Below are positions 24,083-35,647 of a stretch of DNA of 64,000 bases, one piece after another. Position 1 is the stretch's first letter. Each line of letters opens with the position of its first letter. This DNA is from Papilionanthe hookeriana x Papilionanthe teres (taxonomy: Eukaryota; Streptophyta; Magnoliopsida; Asparagales; Orchidaceae). Under the pieces are notes generated by a model. The model ran no database searches, was not told the DNA's origin, and saw only the letters and a program-made list of their open reading frames with translations. The position numbers and the translations under genes are program-made. Location: positions 45,286,540 to 45,350,539 of the forward strand of contig CM040432.1 of NCBI GenBank assembly GCA_022702705.1, written 5' to 3'.

Positions 24083-24473
24083 AAAATTTTAAATATTTAA
24101 AATTCTTCAATCATTTTCAACCTCGATTTGGCCCTAATTAATCATCCGATCACTTAATTTGATAATTTAGTACGAGGACTAGATACTTATACTCACAAAA
24201 AGTTCACACAAACAATATAACTTTATATATGAAATTCATAATACTTACAAACCTCACATTTTTAAACACTAACACTTAAGACTTCAATACTTCAAACTCA
24301 TAAATACTTAGCATTGCAATCCACACCACAACACTCTAAATGCTGAGATATAACAAATACATATAATTTCATCAAATCTGAGATGATCAAATTTAAAGTT
24401 TAAATCATAGTAAAACCTAAATCCAAATCAACACATATATACACACAAATATAACATAAGATTGAAATCTTTA

Positions 24474-25649
24474 CTACTCCTCAGTGTCTGAACTAACATC
24501 CTCTCTGATATTTCCGATGTGACGCAGGTGCACAAATAGATTGTAGAAAGGTCTGAAAGGGAATTCTGCAGTAGATTCTTCATCAATACACCCTTTCTGT
24601 CTCAGTAAATGAATAAAACTAGCCTCCAGATGTCCATTATAATCAAAAGTGCTCATTCATCCTCCAGTCAATGTGATCAAACATATCAGAGATATTATCG
24701 ATGGAATTCATCACGTTTTACAACTCTTTCTCTAATCCTTTAATCTTTTTCAGAATGAAATTTGTTTTATCAGTAAGGGGCCTCACTAAAGGATTGTTTT
24801 GTGATGTTCTATCAGAAATAATGATAATCTCATCACTGTTATCCAAAGTTGGAAACATATCCGTAGGATCGAGTGGTTTCCATGGCAAAAGTACCTTTTC
24901 CTAGGCAAAAGTATATTTTCCCACGCCTCATAAGAAACTTGGTACTGACTGCATAAAGCAAATATAGTCGATGGGTGTCCAAGTCCATGAACTGACCCAT
25001 GCACAATCAATCCATACGCATACTTTACTATAATTGATCCAACATCGATAGGTAGTTCAATTTAAATACAGTAATTTAATATAGCGCATTCCTTTGAAAC
25101 CTTATTTACCCTCATAGTGGGTAATAATTTTGATGAGATAAAGAAATGTCAATGCTTCGCGACATGGTTAAGAAGTGATGCAGAGAAACTGACATACCCG
25201 TCTTCGCGCAACTCCCAATCATCAGGTTCGTCGGTCATGTATCTATAAATCTCGTTCATATTGTATCTCGAAGAACAAAGTTTGAATAATGACGACGTGC
25301 GTATTCTCATATGAAAATAATTCATTTACCCCGAAGAAGTAAATGTTCCAATCTTCCTCCGACGTAGACACTTCCATTATTGATCGCATGTATATTAGAG
25401 TAAAACTCTTTAACTGCTGCGAATAACTACAACGGATGTCGTATAAGAAAATACCTCCCGATGTCGCCGCACGATCATTTCTTCAATTTTTGTGATGGAA
25501 TTCTCTACTCCTCTCGTCGACAAATCCCCTTCTTTAATAAGTCGCTTCTTCATCAAAACTTTGTTGAAAATACGCTGCGCCTCTGAACTGACGAATTTTC
25601 TTCGGTTGAAAACTCCAGTTTTTGTGGTTTCTAAGAGTTTGGTGGCCAT
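24474..25649 (-). pseudogene. Athila accessory ORF-a (element B), broken
   Basis: Starts at 25649 with MATKLLETTK, then RRKFVSSEAQRIFN, RLIKEGDLSTRGVENS, KIEEMIVRRHREVF. After frameshifts come the HGSVHGLGHPSTIFALCS block (near 25010-24950) and the C-terminal GHLEASFIHLLRQKG...EFPFRPFYNLFVHL segment ending DTEE and a stop at 24474. The same order of blocks is seen at 35168-34012. It is a distant paralogue of ORF-b (shared FCYTT/SYTT, LGHP and IYALC/IFALC motifs). Function unknown. Confidence 0.7.
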
Positions 25650-25768
25650 TTCGGATTGAAATGAATGGTCTCTAGTCGTTTCTATGGAAGAAAGCAGTGT
25701 AGAAATGAATTTGGGATGGTTTTCTACAAAGAAATGGCTTTAGAACCGTCCAAAAACCGCACATAAAA

Positions 25769-26268
25769 NNNNNNNNNNNNNNNNNNNNNNNNNNNNNNNN
25801 NNNNNNNNNNNNNNNNNNNNNNNNNNNNNNNNNNNNNNNNNNNNNNNNNNNNNNNNNNNNNNNNNNNNNNNNNNNNNNNNNNNNNNNNNNNNNNNNNNNN
25901 NNNNNNNNNNNNNNNNNNNNNNNNNNNNNNNNNNNNNNNNNNNNNNNNNNNNNNNNNNNNNNNNNNNNNNNNNNNNNNNNNNNNNNNNNNNNNNNNNNNN
26001 NNNNNNNNNNNNNNNNNNNNNNNNNNNNNNNNNNNNNNNNNNNNNNNNNNNNNNNNNNNNNNNNNNNNNNNNNNNNNNNNNNNNNNNNNNNNNNNNNNNN
26101 NNNNNNNNNNNNNNNNNNNNNNNNNNNNNNNNNNNNNNNNNNNNNNNNNNNNNNNNNNNNNNNNNNNNNNNNNNNNNNNNNNNNNNNNNNNNNNNNNNNN
26201 NNNNNNNNNNNNNNNNNNNNNNNNNNNNNNNNNNNNNNNNNNNNNNNNNNNNNNNNNNNNNNNNNNNN
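25769..26268. other. Assembly gap (500 N)
   Basis: Scaffold placeholder that cuts element B just upstream of ORF-a. Confidence 0.99.
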
Positions 26269-27423
26269 GAATTTTGTTTTGCCACACTCTAGCTTCTTCT
26301 CAGGGTCTTTTACTTTTTTTTTCTTTATCTTCTTTTCTTTTATTTTTTCTTTTCTTATTCTCGTGTGAATTACTTTATTTGGTTGACTATGTTTTTATTT
26401 TTTACTTTTAACTACGATGAAGGATAGAGTTCCTTAAGCAATAAATCTCAACAATGATAATTTAATGCCAGACTTATAAATTATCTTTTTCAGTTTAAAA
26501 ATTAAGTTTACATCAAATTTGTTAAAATGAATTGAAAAATACTTAAAGACATCTTTGGTTGGCCACTTAATATTTCAATTAAACCTTTTTAACAATTTAT
26601 ATATTTCTTTAAGCAAAGTTCAAAGTTTGTTAAGTTTTGAATTATTATTATTAAATTATTAAAGTTAACCTTTCTTAAATGACATTTATTCTTTTTTTAA
26701 ATAACTTGGATAAATAGTTGGAATTGATTAGTTTTCCTAGCAGGAGTTGCCTTGTGAATAAAAAATCCTTTACTAAGTTATGTGAACTACATTTGGGTTC
26801 TGTAAAAGGTATATTTTTTCTCCCAAAAATTTGGTTTTTTCCAACACATGAAATAACAGCACTGGATAAAACAGCTAAGTGCAGGAGGAGTAAATGAAGG
26901 AGTAGTCATAATAAATATATCTTAGAAAACATAGGGGTTCTCGCCTAATACCCCACCCTTCGGGAATAATTGTTCCATAGAGGGACAATCTGCAACACTA
27001 ATCAGACAGAAAAATTAATCAAAATTTATCACAAATTTCAAAGCAAAATTAAAATTAAATTTCAAATCAAATTTTGAAACAAATGCAAAAATTAAAAACA
27101 TGCTCAACATATCAGAAACCTCTTTGGGTTGTCTCCTAAGATAGCGTTTAACATCTTCAACGTGATGATGCCAACTCTAATATCAGGATGATTGTAACAT
27201 TAGGATTTCCTTAGGACAATTTCTATCTCATCCTAAGTAAAATTTCAACCTTTGACCATCCATCATAAAAATACAGTTATTTTTCTGTTCTTAAATGTCA
27301 GGAGCTCTGAATGGCTACACTTTGACTTAATAAATGGTTATGACCACCTGAACTTCAGTTTTCTAGGTAAATATCACTGTTATTTTTTTTTGCAACTGCT
27401 TTTAAACCAATTTTATTATTAAC
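26269..27423. other. AT-rich sequence, nothing recognised
   Basis: T-rich from 26300 to 26700 with no open frame of note. A CACTG at 27368-27372, followed by a T-run and TGCAACTGC, could be a degenerate CACTA terminus for the repeats that follow. Confidence 0.3.
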
Positions 27424-27743
27424 GTTGCAAAGGCTTTTAGCAGCAATTTTAAAACTGTCGGGGAACGTCTTAGAGATGATGTCTTATGCAACAGTTTTAA
27501 TTGTTAGTATACTGCAACGGTTAAACTGCAGCTAATTATTAAGATTGTAAAGACTTATATCAGTGGTTTTAAAACCCCTGAGAAAGACTTTTAGCAATGC
27601 CAACTTTAATAGTAGTTTTAACTACTATTTTAATTACAATGGTTAAAACAACTGCTAATTATTAGTGTTGTAAAGACTTATAACAACAGTTCTAAAACCA
27701 TCAGAAAAGATTTATGCCTCCGATCATTCTTTGCAATGATTTT
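27424..27743. repeat. CACTA-like subterminal repeats, about 2.6 x 120 bp
   Basis: Three diverged units begin near 27424, 27541 and 27664. Each has GTTGTAAAG-type, TTTTAAAAC and CAACGGTT/CAATGGTT strings, and the first two end CTAATTATTA. Degenerate repeats rich in TTTTAAAAC next to a transposase relic fit the subterminal region of a CACTA element. Confidence 0.5.
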
Positions 27744-28469
27744 ACCTGTCAGATTTCAAGATCTTTTTTAATTAATTTTTATGATATACAAATTTTCAAT
27801 AAACTTATATATACAATAACATAAATATATATGAAATAAGATTTACGTATGTATTTCTATGTCTACAAAATGAAAATGAAAACATTAAAATTTTTTGTTA
27901 GATATGGAAATACATAGAAATAGGTGGCATATATGTAAATGGCCCAAATATGAAAAACAATGAAAAAAACATACATAATTCATATAAAATAGTACTAATA
28001 TCTCAAATACATCAAAACACATACCATTATATCAATTTCCAATAACTTGAAAAAAAGTACTTGGTGAGCATAAACATACATAAATTCTACAAACTAAATA
28101 GTAACATCCCCTAAACCTTAGAACATCTACCAATCTATGAGATGAACCACCATCAATCTTACAATAAAAGAATCAAAATATTTTAAATAAAAGTGTAGAA
28201 AAATAGATGATCAATATGTTAGATTCCCCTTCAATTCTTCTTCCAACTTTAGGTTCGTTGAATTCTTATTAAGAATAAACACAATAAATTAGTAATTTTA
28301 AGATGATTAAAATGATAAAATATTTAGTTACTTAAAAAATAACATACCGAGTTTGATACTCCTTGTGGTTGATAATTCAGCTATGTTTGTTGAACTAATT
28401 GCCTTACCTCATTCGATAAGGAAGGCATCTCATTTTTTTGATTTCTCAACTCGAACATAAATAGACATA

Positions 28470-29235
28470 CTACTGCTTTCACCTGCAATTGTGATACTCA
28501 GTGGAAAAAATCAAGTTGGAGTGACTCCAAAACCCTTTGTTTGTACTCTTTCAAGGTGTTCAGGACCCATGACAACCATGAATAACTTGTCATTTGCTTC
28601 TATATTACCATCTTCTAGAGTTAACATTCCATCTTTAACATCATACAAGTTTGTGTCTACATTACAAAAGTATCTATAATTAAAATCAAAATGATTTATT
28701 TAATTAATTATTATAAATATAATAAGCTAATATTATTACCCATTTCTCCTTAGCATTTTCAAATGACAGTGTCTCATCCTTATGTATCCTACTAAGTCTC
28801 CATAATTGCAGTCTATCATGAATAGGCTGGAAAAGAAGCTCATAAAAAAAAAAAACTAATTAGGTATACTTACTATTTATAATTTATTAAAAAAATAACG
28901 TCAAATAATTTCAGCCTGTCTTCTAATGAAGTTAATTCGACCCATTGTGTGAGGACATTTTTTTTATTTTTATTTATTTTTTTTATTTTTTACATTTTTA
29001 GTATTTTTTGTCACCCTCCTTTACAAGAAAAAAATATTCCTTCTTTTGTTCAATTCAAATTTAGATAAAATAGTGTCACAAGTTGATACTAATAAAATGT
29101 GTCTATTCCTTCAGGATGATCCATAATCTCATGAATGAAACGAGTGTCTCAATGCTCTAACTTTAGGCTATTCTTGTAGTTACGCCATTTAGTGCCAACA
29201 AATTTCAAAATCCGGCAAATATGGCTAGAAATTTC
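28470..29235 (-). pseudogene. CACTA (Ptta/En/Spm-type) transposase-associated protein relic
   Basis: Minus-strand blocks in order: VGTKWRNYKNSLK (29200-29160), DTRFIHEIMDHPEG, TQWVELTSLEDRL (28950-28900), LQLWRLSRIHKDETLSFENA (28820-28750), then VMGPEHLERVQTKGFGVTPT (28590-28510). The last motif, GPE..xRVxxxGxGVTPT, is characteristic of the plant Ptta/En/Spm transposase family. Stops and probable introns split the blocks, so this is a dead copy or a poorly resolved multi-exon gene; I favour a dead copy. Confidence 0.65.
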
Positions 29236-29330
29236 AAATTTAGCTTACAAATAATTTTGGATAAAAATTGTGTAAAATAACAAATAATAATATAAATTAT
29301 GTAATATATTACAAAATGCATTTACCTCTG

Positions 29331-29333
<3 letters not shown>

Positions 29334-29408
<75 letters not shown>
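29334..29408. repeat. (TA)n microsatellite
   Basis: About 75 bp of uninterrupted TA dinucleotides, 165 bp before the copia insertion. It is cruciform-prone. Confidence 0.97.
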
Positions 29409-29412
<4 letters not shown>

Positions 29413-29573
29413 GACTCCTTGCCTTTGTTGCGCTAACTAGGACATGATATCAGAACCAACCCTGGATCTCCAATAATAACACCCATATATGATTCTAATA
29501 TATTACTTTCTTTTACTTCTTTATGCATGTGTATGCCTTGAGGTAGATTTTGAAGATCTGCACATGTAGTTCA

Positions 29574-29592
29574 TGTTAAGTGTGGAGCCCGG
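29574..29592 (+). repeat. First 19 bp of the copia 5' LTR
   Basis: TGTTAAGTGTGGAGCCCGG matches the start of the 3' LTR at 49519 with few changes. The LTR resumes at 42877. Its last five bases (CCCGG) are the left target duplication of the Athila element. Confidence 0.9.
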
Positions 29593-31073
29593 TGACCGCA
29601 ATTTTTAATATACTTAAAAATATGAGAATTCGACACCACTACTAGAAGATCTAAATCCTCAACAATAGCGCCAAATTGACTTGAACCGTAATTTTAATTT
29701 TGGTAACAATTATATATTATATTCTTTAATCGCAGAGTTACCTTTAAACGCAATAATACTTATCGCTCAAGTAATATAAAGCTGTAGTGGAGTCCTGGAT
29801 ATCGATACCATAGGGAATATTTTAGAGGCTACAGACTAGGATTATAGAAATTAATTTAGAATCACAACTAAATCAAAATTGCCTATCTGTCATTAATAAG
29901 CAATCGACAATAATATGAAGTTTTAATTAAACTAGTTCTACTAACAATTAACTAAGTCTACTAAAGTAAAGTTCAAATATATAAGCAAGAATCTTTCTCC
30001 TTTGTTAAGATATTTAAGTGAATATATAATTAGAATTAGTTTTAAACGGTGTTGTGCTAAATAAGAGCATACTTATTATTTACCCTTTGGTCCAGACATA
30101 AAGAACATTGACTAATCCTATGCTTGGTTACTGAACCTGCGGCTACGCTGGGAGGATACCAGCTCTCACTTTAGAGCTCCCACATTCCCCTCGCCTGAGG
30201 GCTAACATCTACACTTCAGCACCCAAATGATAGGACCGAATTGAGGATTTTAGCCTGTCACTCTAAAATCTCCAATTCTACGCCCGATAAATATTATTTC
30301 CCCATTTATTTGAGCCCTCCTTTCAAGGACTTTGACCTCCCTGAATCTCGGATGTAATCTTTACTATAGTTGTTAAACTCAACAGATTTTAACTATTCAA
30401 ATTTTCAGATTGAAAGTAAATTAAGATCTAAGTAATAGATTATCACAACTTCTTTAAACTTTTATGACACACTAATTATATTTATCATTCCACAAAAATA
30501 TCAAAACTAGAAGAAAGACAGAACAACTACTCAGAATTCATGGAGAGGATGCAATAAAACTTGGATTTCATATATAAAAGTAAATTTCTACAAACTAACG
30601 TAAATAAACACAACTTATCTTAAATTTCTCCCCAAGCAGACTCCTTGAAGTTCATCTGAATCTCTTCCTTTCTTTATAGTACGCGGAATTCTCCTTCAAA
30701 ACGACAATGTAGAAGAGATCTCTCACTTCCCTTCCACTCTTACAATCCTTCAAAGTATTCCTCTCAATATCTATTTGAACTCACTATTTAACACTCACTA
30801 ATAACAATGGATACTAGTGGACTCTCTATTGGACACTAAGTAACTATTAGAAGACTCTAATAGTACTTTTATAGACTCTTAGTGACTTTAAGAGGACTCC
30901 AAAAGGACATTTTTTGGCCTAAAATGGTTCTTTTAAAGTTGTTGAAGAGTCTTCAAGGGTTTTCCAATCATCCATTCAAAAATCGTCAACATTGGACGTA
31001 TTTTGTGAAAGAACCGTCTATCCCGCCGTTGGCGGCTCGAGCTCCGCCGTCTGCGGCCTTCTAGAAACAATTT
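29593..31073 (-). repeat. 3' LTR of element C, truncated by deletion
   Basis: Homologous to 41066-42533 of the 5' LTR up to CTTCTAGAAACA, then it jumps directly into module X. The upstream part of U3, the polypurine tract and a spacer are missing compared with element B. A CAA shared at the joint suggests a microhomology deletion. Confidence 0.75.
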
Positions 31074-31595
31074 TTGATAAGGCATCTCCTCAAGCTTCTC
31101 CTCACTTACTTTTTTTTCTTTTGGATTGTTTTTCAATCCTATATATTTTCTTTTCTTTTCAGGGATTGTTTTTCAATCCTTTTCTTTTTCTTTCTTTTTC
31201 TTTTTCAAGTGAGGATTACTATATCTGGATAGCCTATTAATAATTTTGAACTTCACTCTTCTTTTCCTAAATTTGAAACTTTAAAACATTCTTTACCTTA
31301 TATGTACTTCATAGTTTTTACGTTATTGATTCCCAATCTTTTCTTTCTCAACTAAATTCCTAAGATTCTTAATATTTCAAAATATAGTTTTATTTACTTT
31401 AAATAGTTAACTATAGTCTTATCCTCTTATACCAAATATCTTAACATACAAAATTAATTTTCATTACCAAAAATATTTCTTTGAATTTTCTATAATATTT
31501 AGATAAAATCTAAACATAGTTATCTGAATGAAATTTTATCACAAAAATCATATTATAATTTTTGAAAGTATGTTATTTGAGAACATGTAATAGTT
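31073..31595 (-). repeat. Module X, element C
   Basis: Homologous to 22241-22740. Contains pyrimidine-rich runs and no coding signal. The C-rich run after it (31600-31620) resembles a polypurine tract on the minus strand but is not next to an LTR. Confidence 0.6.
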
Positions 31596-32085
31596 AATAT
31601 TTTTCTCCCCTCCCCCAAACTTAAAGTTTTCTATAATAAAAATAATACAGGGTGGACAGAAAAATTATAAATATAAAATTCATACCTTTGCACTTTAGGC
31701 ATTTTTGTCTTTTTGAAATTTGCAGGTTCTTCTCAAAATTTCTAACTTCAACTGACCTGTAATATTTAAAAACCTTTCTACACATATAACAGTTTAGAGA
31801 ATTTGCTGGGGTAATGAAATTTTAAAACAAGTATATAAAACTAAACATTAAACAACAACTAACTACACAGGACATATGCATTTCACAACACAGAACAACA
31901 GTTTACTATTTTAGACTATTCAATTTACAATTACAATTATTATCACAAATATCCAGAAATGAAAATGCAAACTGCAAAACTAAACACATATCCCAGAAAC
32001 AAAGCATAGTCCACAGAATACAATTAAAAATCAAAGTATAACAGCAAAACTAAAACAAATAAATACATCACATCAAATCAAATCA

Positions 32086-33143
32086 CTATAAGATATTAAA
32101 ATCCCATGCAATGTCTTCATCACCCTGGTCAGCAGGAGGATTGAGCTGATACTGAGTATACCGGGGGCATTCTGGAAAAATCACCTCAGTCTCTCCTCTG
32201 TAGTACCAAGCCTGAGCATCATAATATGCCAAACTTAAAGTTTTCCTCTGCAGGGTCATGACATTCATCAAATCATATAAGGTAGGGGGACTAGAGGCAG
32301 AAGGGTCATAACTAGTAGAAGAAATGTCTCTACTAGTAGAAGGTGCCTTGCTCCTACTCCCTGATCTCCATTCCTTATGGGATTCATAAGTCTTTATATT
32401 CTCTTTACTAATGGGTTTCATCGGATACACCCATTCCTCATCATCTCTTGCTTCAACTCCAGATAATTGACAAAGTGCATAAATTAGGCCAGGATGCCCT
32501 AAATATCCACTTGTCTCACTCTTTGTAGTGGTCATAATATTCTTATAAATTATTCTCCCCACATTTATGCTTATGTTGTTCTGAATACAGAAATTCAGAA
32601 CAGCTCTATGTCTCGAGATTTCACTATGATGGTAGGTGGGTAGCAGAGTCGAACAAATGAAATAATGCCATGCCTTAGCAGTGGCATTCATCATGGACAA
32701 TGGAAAGTTAATCCGTTTACGATTTTTAATTTTCCAAATACCTTTCCCATCAGTGAGAAAGTCAATAACATCGTTTAACGGACCCTCCATTGTTCCAAAT
32801 GTTTCATACTCGCTAGGAAAATAGTCGTGAAGCTCGTAAAAAGAGTTAATGCGATTAGCATTAAAGTCGACAGAAAATCCCCTTGGACAGGCTCATCCTC
32901 AAGTTCAGTCAGATTAGAGTAGAACTCTCTAACAACTTCGATAGCAACTTTGTTTGTTGTGTAGCAGAATTTCTCCCATCCTCTCTCTTTGATAACTCAT
33001 TCTACCTCTCCTCCAGGATTTTTGAAAACTCGATCTTGGGTGCATTTCTTACTTTGAAAGATTAAAGTATACCTCGATTGTGCTTTCACGTTAATAAATT
33101 GAGTCTCGTCGTATTCGAGTTTTTTCTTTTGTCGTGGAGCCAT
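32086..33143 (-). pseudogene. Athila accessory ORF-b (element C)
   Basis: Starts MAPRQKKKLEYDETQF. A stop at about 32997-32999 precedes RGWEKFCYTTN and VVREFYSNL. The open C-terminal 234 codons begin GPLNDVIDFLTDGKG and contain AWHYFICSTLLPTYHH, INVGRIIYKNIM, YLGHPGLIYALCQLSGVE, DDEEWVYPMKPISKENI and a Ser/Pro-rich linker, ending DFNIL at 32089. This is the 'putative plant transposon protein' domain seen in Athila env-position ORFs; biochemical role unknown. I see no signal peptide or membrane span that would make it envelope-like. Confidence 0.8.
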
Positions 33144-33151
33144 TGTTTGAT

Positions 33152-33353
33152 CTATCAAAATCACAAAAATTAAAACTAATCTCCAAAATAATAATACAAT
33201 GGCTTCTAAAGGGGGTATAAAGCAATCTAAATCAAGTTCCATGAATTCCTTCCAAGTCTTTTATCCACATTTTCAAATTTCCCAAAATTTATTAATGTGG
33301 AACAAATTCATGGTGAAAATCAAAAAATTTTTATATAGGAGTGAAGTTCTTAC
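33152..33353 (-). other. Conserved leader intron of ORF-b (element C)
   Basis: Donor TTG|GTAAGAAC at 33353 and acceptor TTTTGATAG|ATCA ending at 33152, eight bases before the ATG at 33143. Length is 202 nt versus 200 nt in element B with the same sites. The splice signals stay recognisable although ORF sequence has diverged. Confidence 0.6.
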
Positions 33354-33502
33354 CAAGGGAAGATAAAATCCGGTGTTAGAATGTGTTGAAACCGCTCTAA
33401 ATTTGAGATCTATCAAGCCCTAGGTCGAATTTTTGGGTAAAACAGGGAAGAAGACGATGAATAGTGGCATTTGACCGGTCAAAATCATGGTTAAAAGATA
33501 AT

Positions 33503-33623
33503 ATTCACGATCTCACTATCGGCGGGGTCGTTCATGCCATCAGTGGGCTCTATTGAATTAAATTTTAATACCCTCGAAAAAATCACGCCGTCGGCGGCCT
33601 TGAGCGCCCCGTCGGCGAGATTT
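33503..33623 (-). promoter_or_regulatory. GC-rich module upstream of ORF-b (element C)
   Basis: CGCCGTCGGCG and CCCGTCGGCGAG motifs preceded by AAAAATCAC, in the same grammar as the LTR block. It sits 150 bp upstream of the leader-intron donor. Confidence 0.45.
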
Positions 33624-34011
33624 TCAAAAATTGATCATTTTTCAAATTTTTGCTATTTCGATCAATTTTAAGCCTCGTCGTCATTTGTTCGATCATTTTA
33701 ATCATATATTTTAAGTGTTTAAGTGATGTATTAACACAAATAAACATACACACAACAAAACTTCACATTTATATATTAAATCTAAGTGTTTACAACACAC
33801 AATATATAACACACATAAGCAGGTATTTTCTCAACCTAAATCCATCTAATCAGCGTCAGAATCCAAACCACAACACTCAAAACGCTAAAAACAAAAATTT
33901 CGTTCATAATCTCATCTATACTGAGATTAAAAAGCAAACTAAGAAATAAAACACACAAACAAAGTTCAAATCAAACACAACATAATGAAACAAATAAGCA
34001 ATTCAATTCTA

Positions 34012-35168
34012 CTACTCTTCAGAATCTGTATTGGTTTCTCTTCTGATATCACCCATTGCTTGAACATGGACAAATATGTTATAAAAAGGTCGGAATGGGA
34101 ATTCTTCAGTTGAATCTTCATCAATCCATCCCATCTTCTTCATTAAACTTATCAGACTCACTTCAAATTGCCCAATATGATCAAAATGTTCTTTCATCCT
34201 CCAATAGATATGATCAAAGAAATCAGACATATTGTTAACTGTACAAATTAAATTTTGTACCTTCTTCTCCAGATTCTTGATTCAGTGTAAGATCATCGGT
34301 ATCTTGTTTGCTACTAGAGGTTGAATAGGAACCGAATTCTGCGATGCTTGATCCATAATCACGCCCATGTCATTCTCTTCATCATTGGCAGGGAACATAC
34401 GAGTTGGGTCTAAAGGTTTCCAGGGTAGCAGTATTTTCTCCCAAATCTCGTACAAAACTTGAAACAAACTGCATATTGAGAAAATTGTAGAAGGATGTCC
34501 AAGCCTTTGAGATGATCCTTGAATGATCAGGCCAAACACAAACTTCACACTTATTGATCCAATATCAATGGGCAATCCCATTTGAATGTAGTAGTTCAAA
34601 ATTGCACTTTCTTTCGTGACTTTGTTGATTTTCATTGTCTAAAATAACTTCGTAGATATGAAAAAGTGAAAATTTTTCAAAACGGGATTTAAAAGTGTTG
34701 CAGAAAATTAACGTACCCGTTTTCTCTAACGTCTTAGTCATCGGTTTTGTTTGTCAAATATTGGTATATTTCATTCATATTGTCTCTCGTCGGCACAAAA
34801 TTTGAATAATGGCAGACAGGAACATTCTCAAGCATATATAACTCATTAATTCTTCCAGAATTGAATGTTATCCACCTACCTCACACATAGACACTTCCTT
34901 GGTTGATTCCATGTAAATTGGCGTAGAATTCCTTAACCACTGGAACGACTACTGCGGCAGTAGTATAGCAAAACACTTCCCATCTTCGCCTCACAATCAT
35001 TTCTTCAATTGGTGATGAAGAATTACTTAATCCTCGATTGATGAATCCTCTTTCCTTGATTAGCCTTCTCTTGGACATCACCTAGTTGAAAAGTCGCTGC
35101 GCCTCGGCACTGACGAACTTTCTCTTTTGTAACTTGAAATCTAGGGTAATCTATTGAATTGGAGGCCA
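34012..35168 (-). pseudogene. Athila accessory ORF-a (element C)
   Basis: ATG at 35168 (MASNSIDY), then frameshifts into SAEAQRLFN, SKRRLIKERGFINRGL, EEMIVRRRWEVFCYTTA and VVKEFYANLHG. Later comes KINKVTKESAILNYYIQMGL, IDIGSISVKFVFGLI, RLGHPSTIFSICSLFQV (34635-34282), and the C-terminal domain GQFEVSLISLMKKMGWIDED, EFPFRPFYNIFVHVQ ending DSEE at 34012. Paralogous to ORF-b by CYTT, EFY-NL and LGHP-IF/IYA-C motifs, but with a different N-terminus and C-terminus. Function unknown. Confidence 0.78.
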
Positions 35169-35237
35169 TTAAAGAGGAATTGAAAGTGTTTTCCATTTGT
35201 TTTTGGGATTTGAAGTGTTTAGGAACCGTCCATGGGA

Positions 35238-35430
35238 GTTTATAATAGATGAATTTGCTAAAAACCGCCAAAATTTGATATTTCAAACTCGAAAAACTGC
35301 CCACTCGCCGATCTCACTGCCGGCGGCCTCGAAGGCGCCGTCGGCGAGACTTGTACAATTAATTCCAGGGCTCTCGGGAAAAACCCGCTGTCGGAGGCTT
35401 CGAGCTCGCCGTCGGCGCCTTAGGCAAAAT
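35238..35430 (-). promoter_or_regulatory. Promoter-like region upstream of ORF-a (element C)
   Basis: A GC-rich module (35303-35430) carries four CGCCGTCGGCG-like motifs. Its GGCGCC...TTGCA and CTCTCGGGAAAA strings match the 5' LTR at 42630-42700. TATAAAC on the minus strand (35238-35244) lies 70 bases upstream of the ATG. The layout copies the LTR promoter. Confidence 0.5.
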
Positions 35431-35647
35431 TTTGCACTTTTACGCTGTGGTCAAATACGTTCCAAATTTTCTCTATGGATCAAAATTCTCAATAATTAAA
35501 GGTCAAATACAAGTAGTAGAGTTCAATATTACTACGAACTAACAAAAAATTCAAACAAACACGCAATAAATAAAGATAACTATGGGTTGACTCCCATAAA
35601 GGCTTGGTTTAATGTCGTCAGCTCAACCTATTCAAGTGTTATTCAGG

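Larger units (their letters stand above)
20385..25768 (-). mobile_element. Athila-type element B, 3' half
   Basis: In minus-strand order from the gap: ORF-a (25649-24474), a GC-rich module, a leader intron, ORF-b (23586-22756), module X, a polypurine tract and an LTR. The layout matches the fuller element at 29593-42871. gag and pol would lie in or beyond the N gap. PBS-like sequence flanks the outer LTR end (20338-20384), which is abnormal for a simple 3' LTR. Confidence 0.8.

Noticed and set aside
31600..31620. C-rich run as the polypurine tract of element C
   Set aside because: It is not adjacent to an LTR start. Comparison with element B shows that the true tract was lost in the deletion at 31073.
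32086..35168. ORF-a and ORF-b as retroviral-type envelope genes
   Set aside because: No signal peptide, membrane span or other envelope hallmark is visible; position after integrase alone is not enough.
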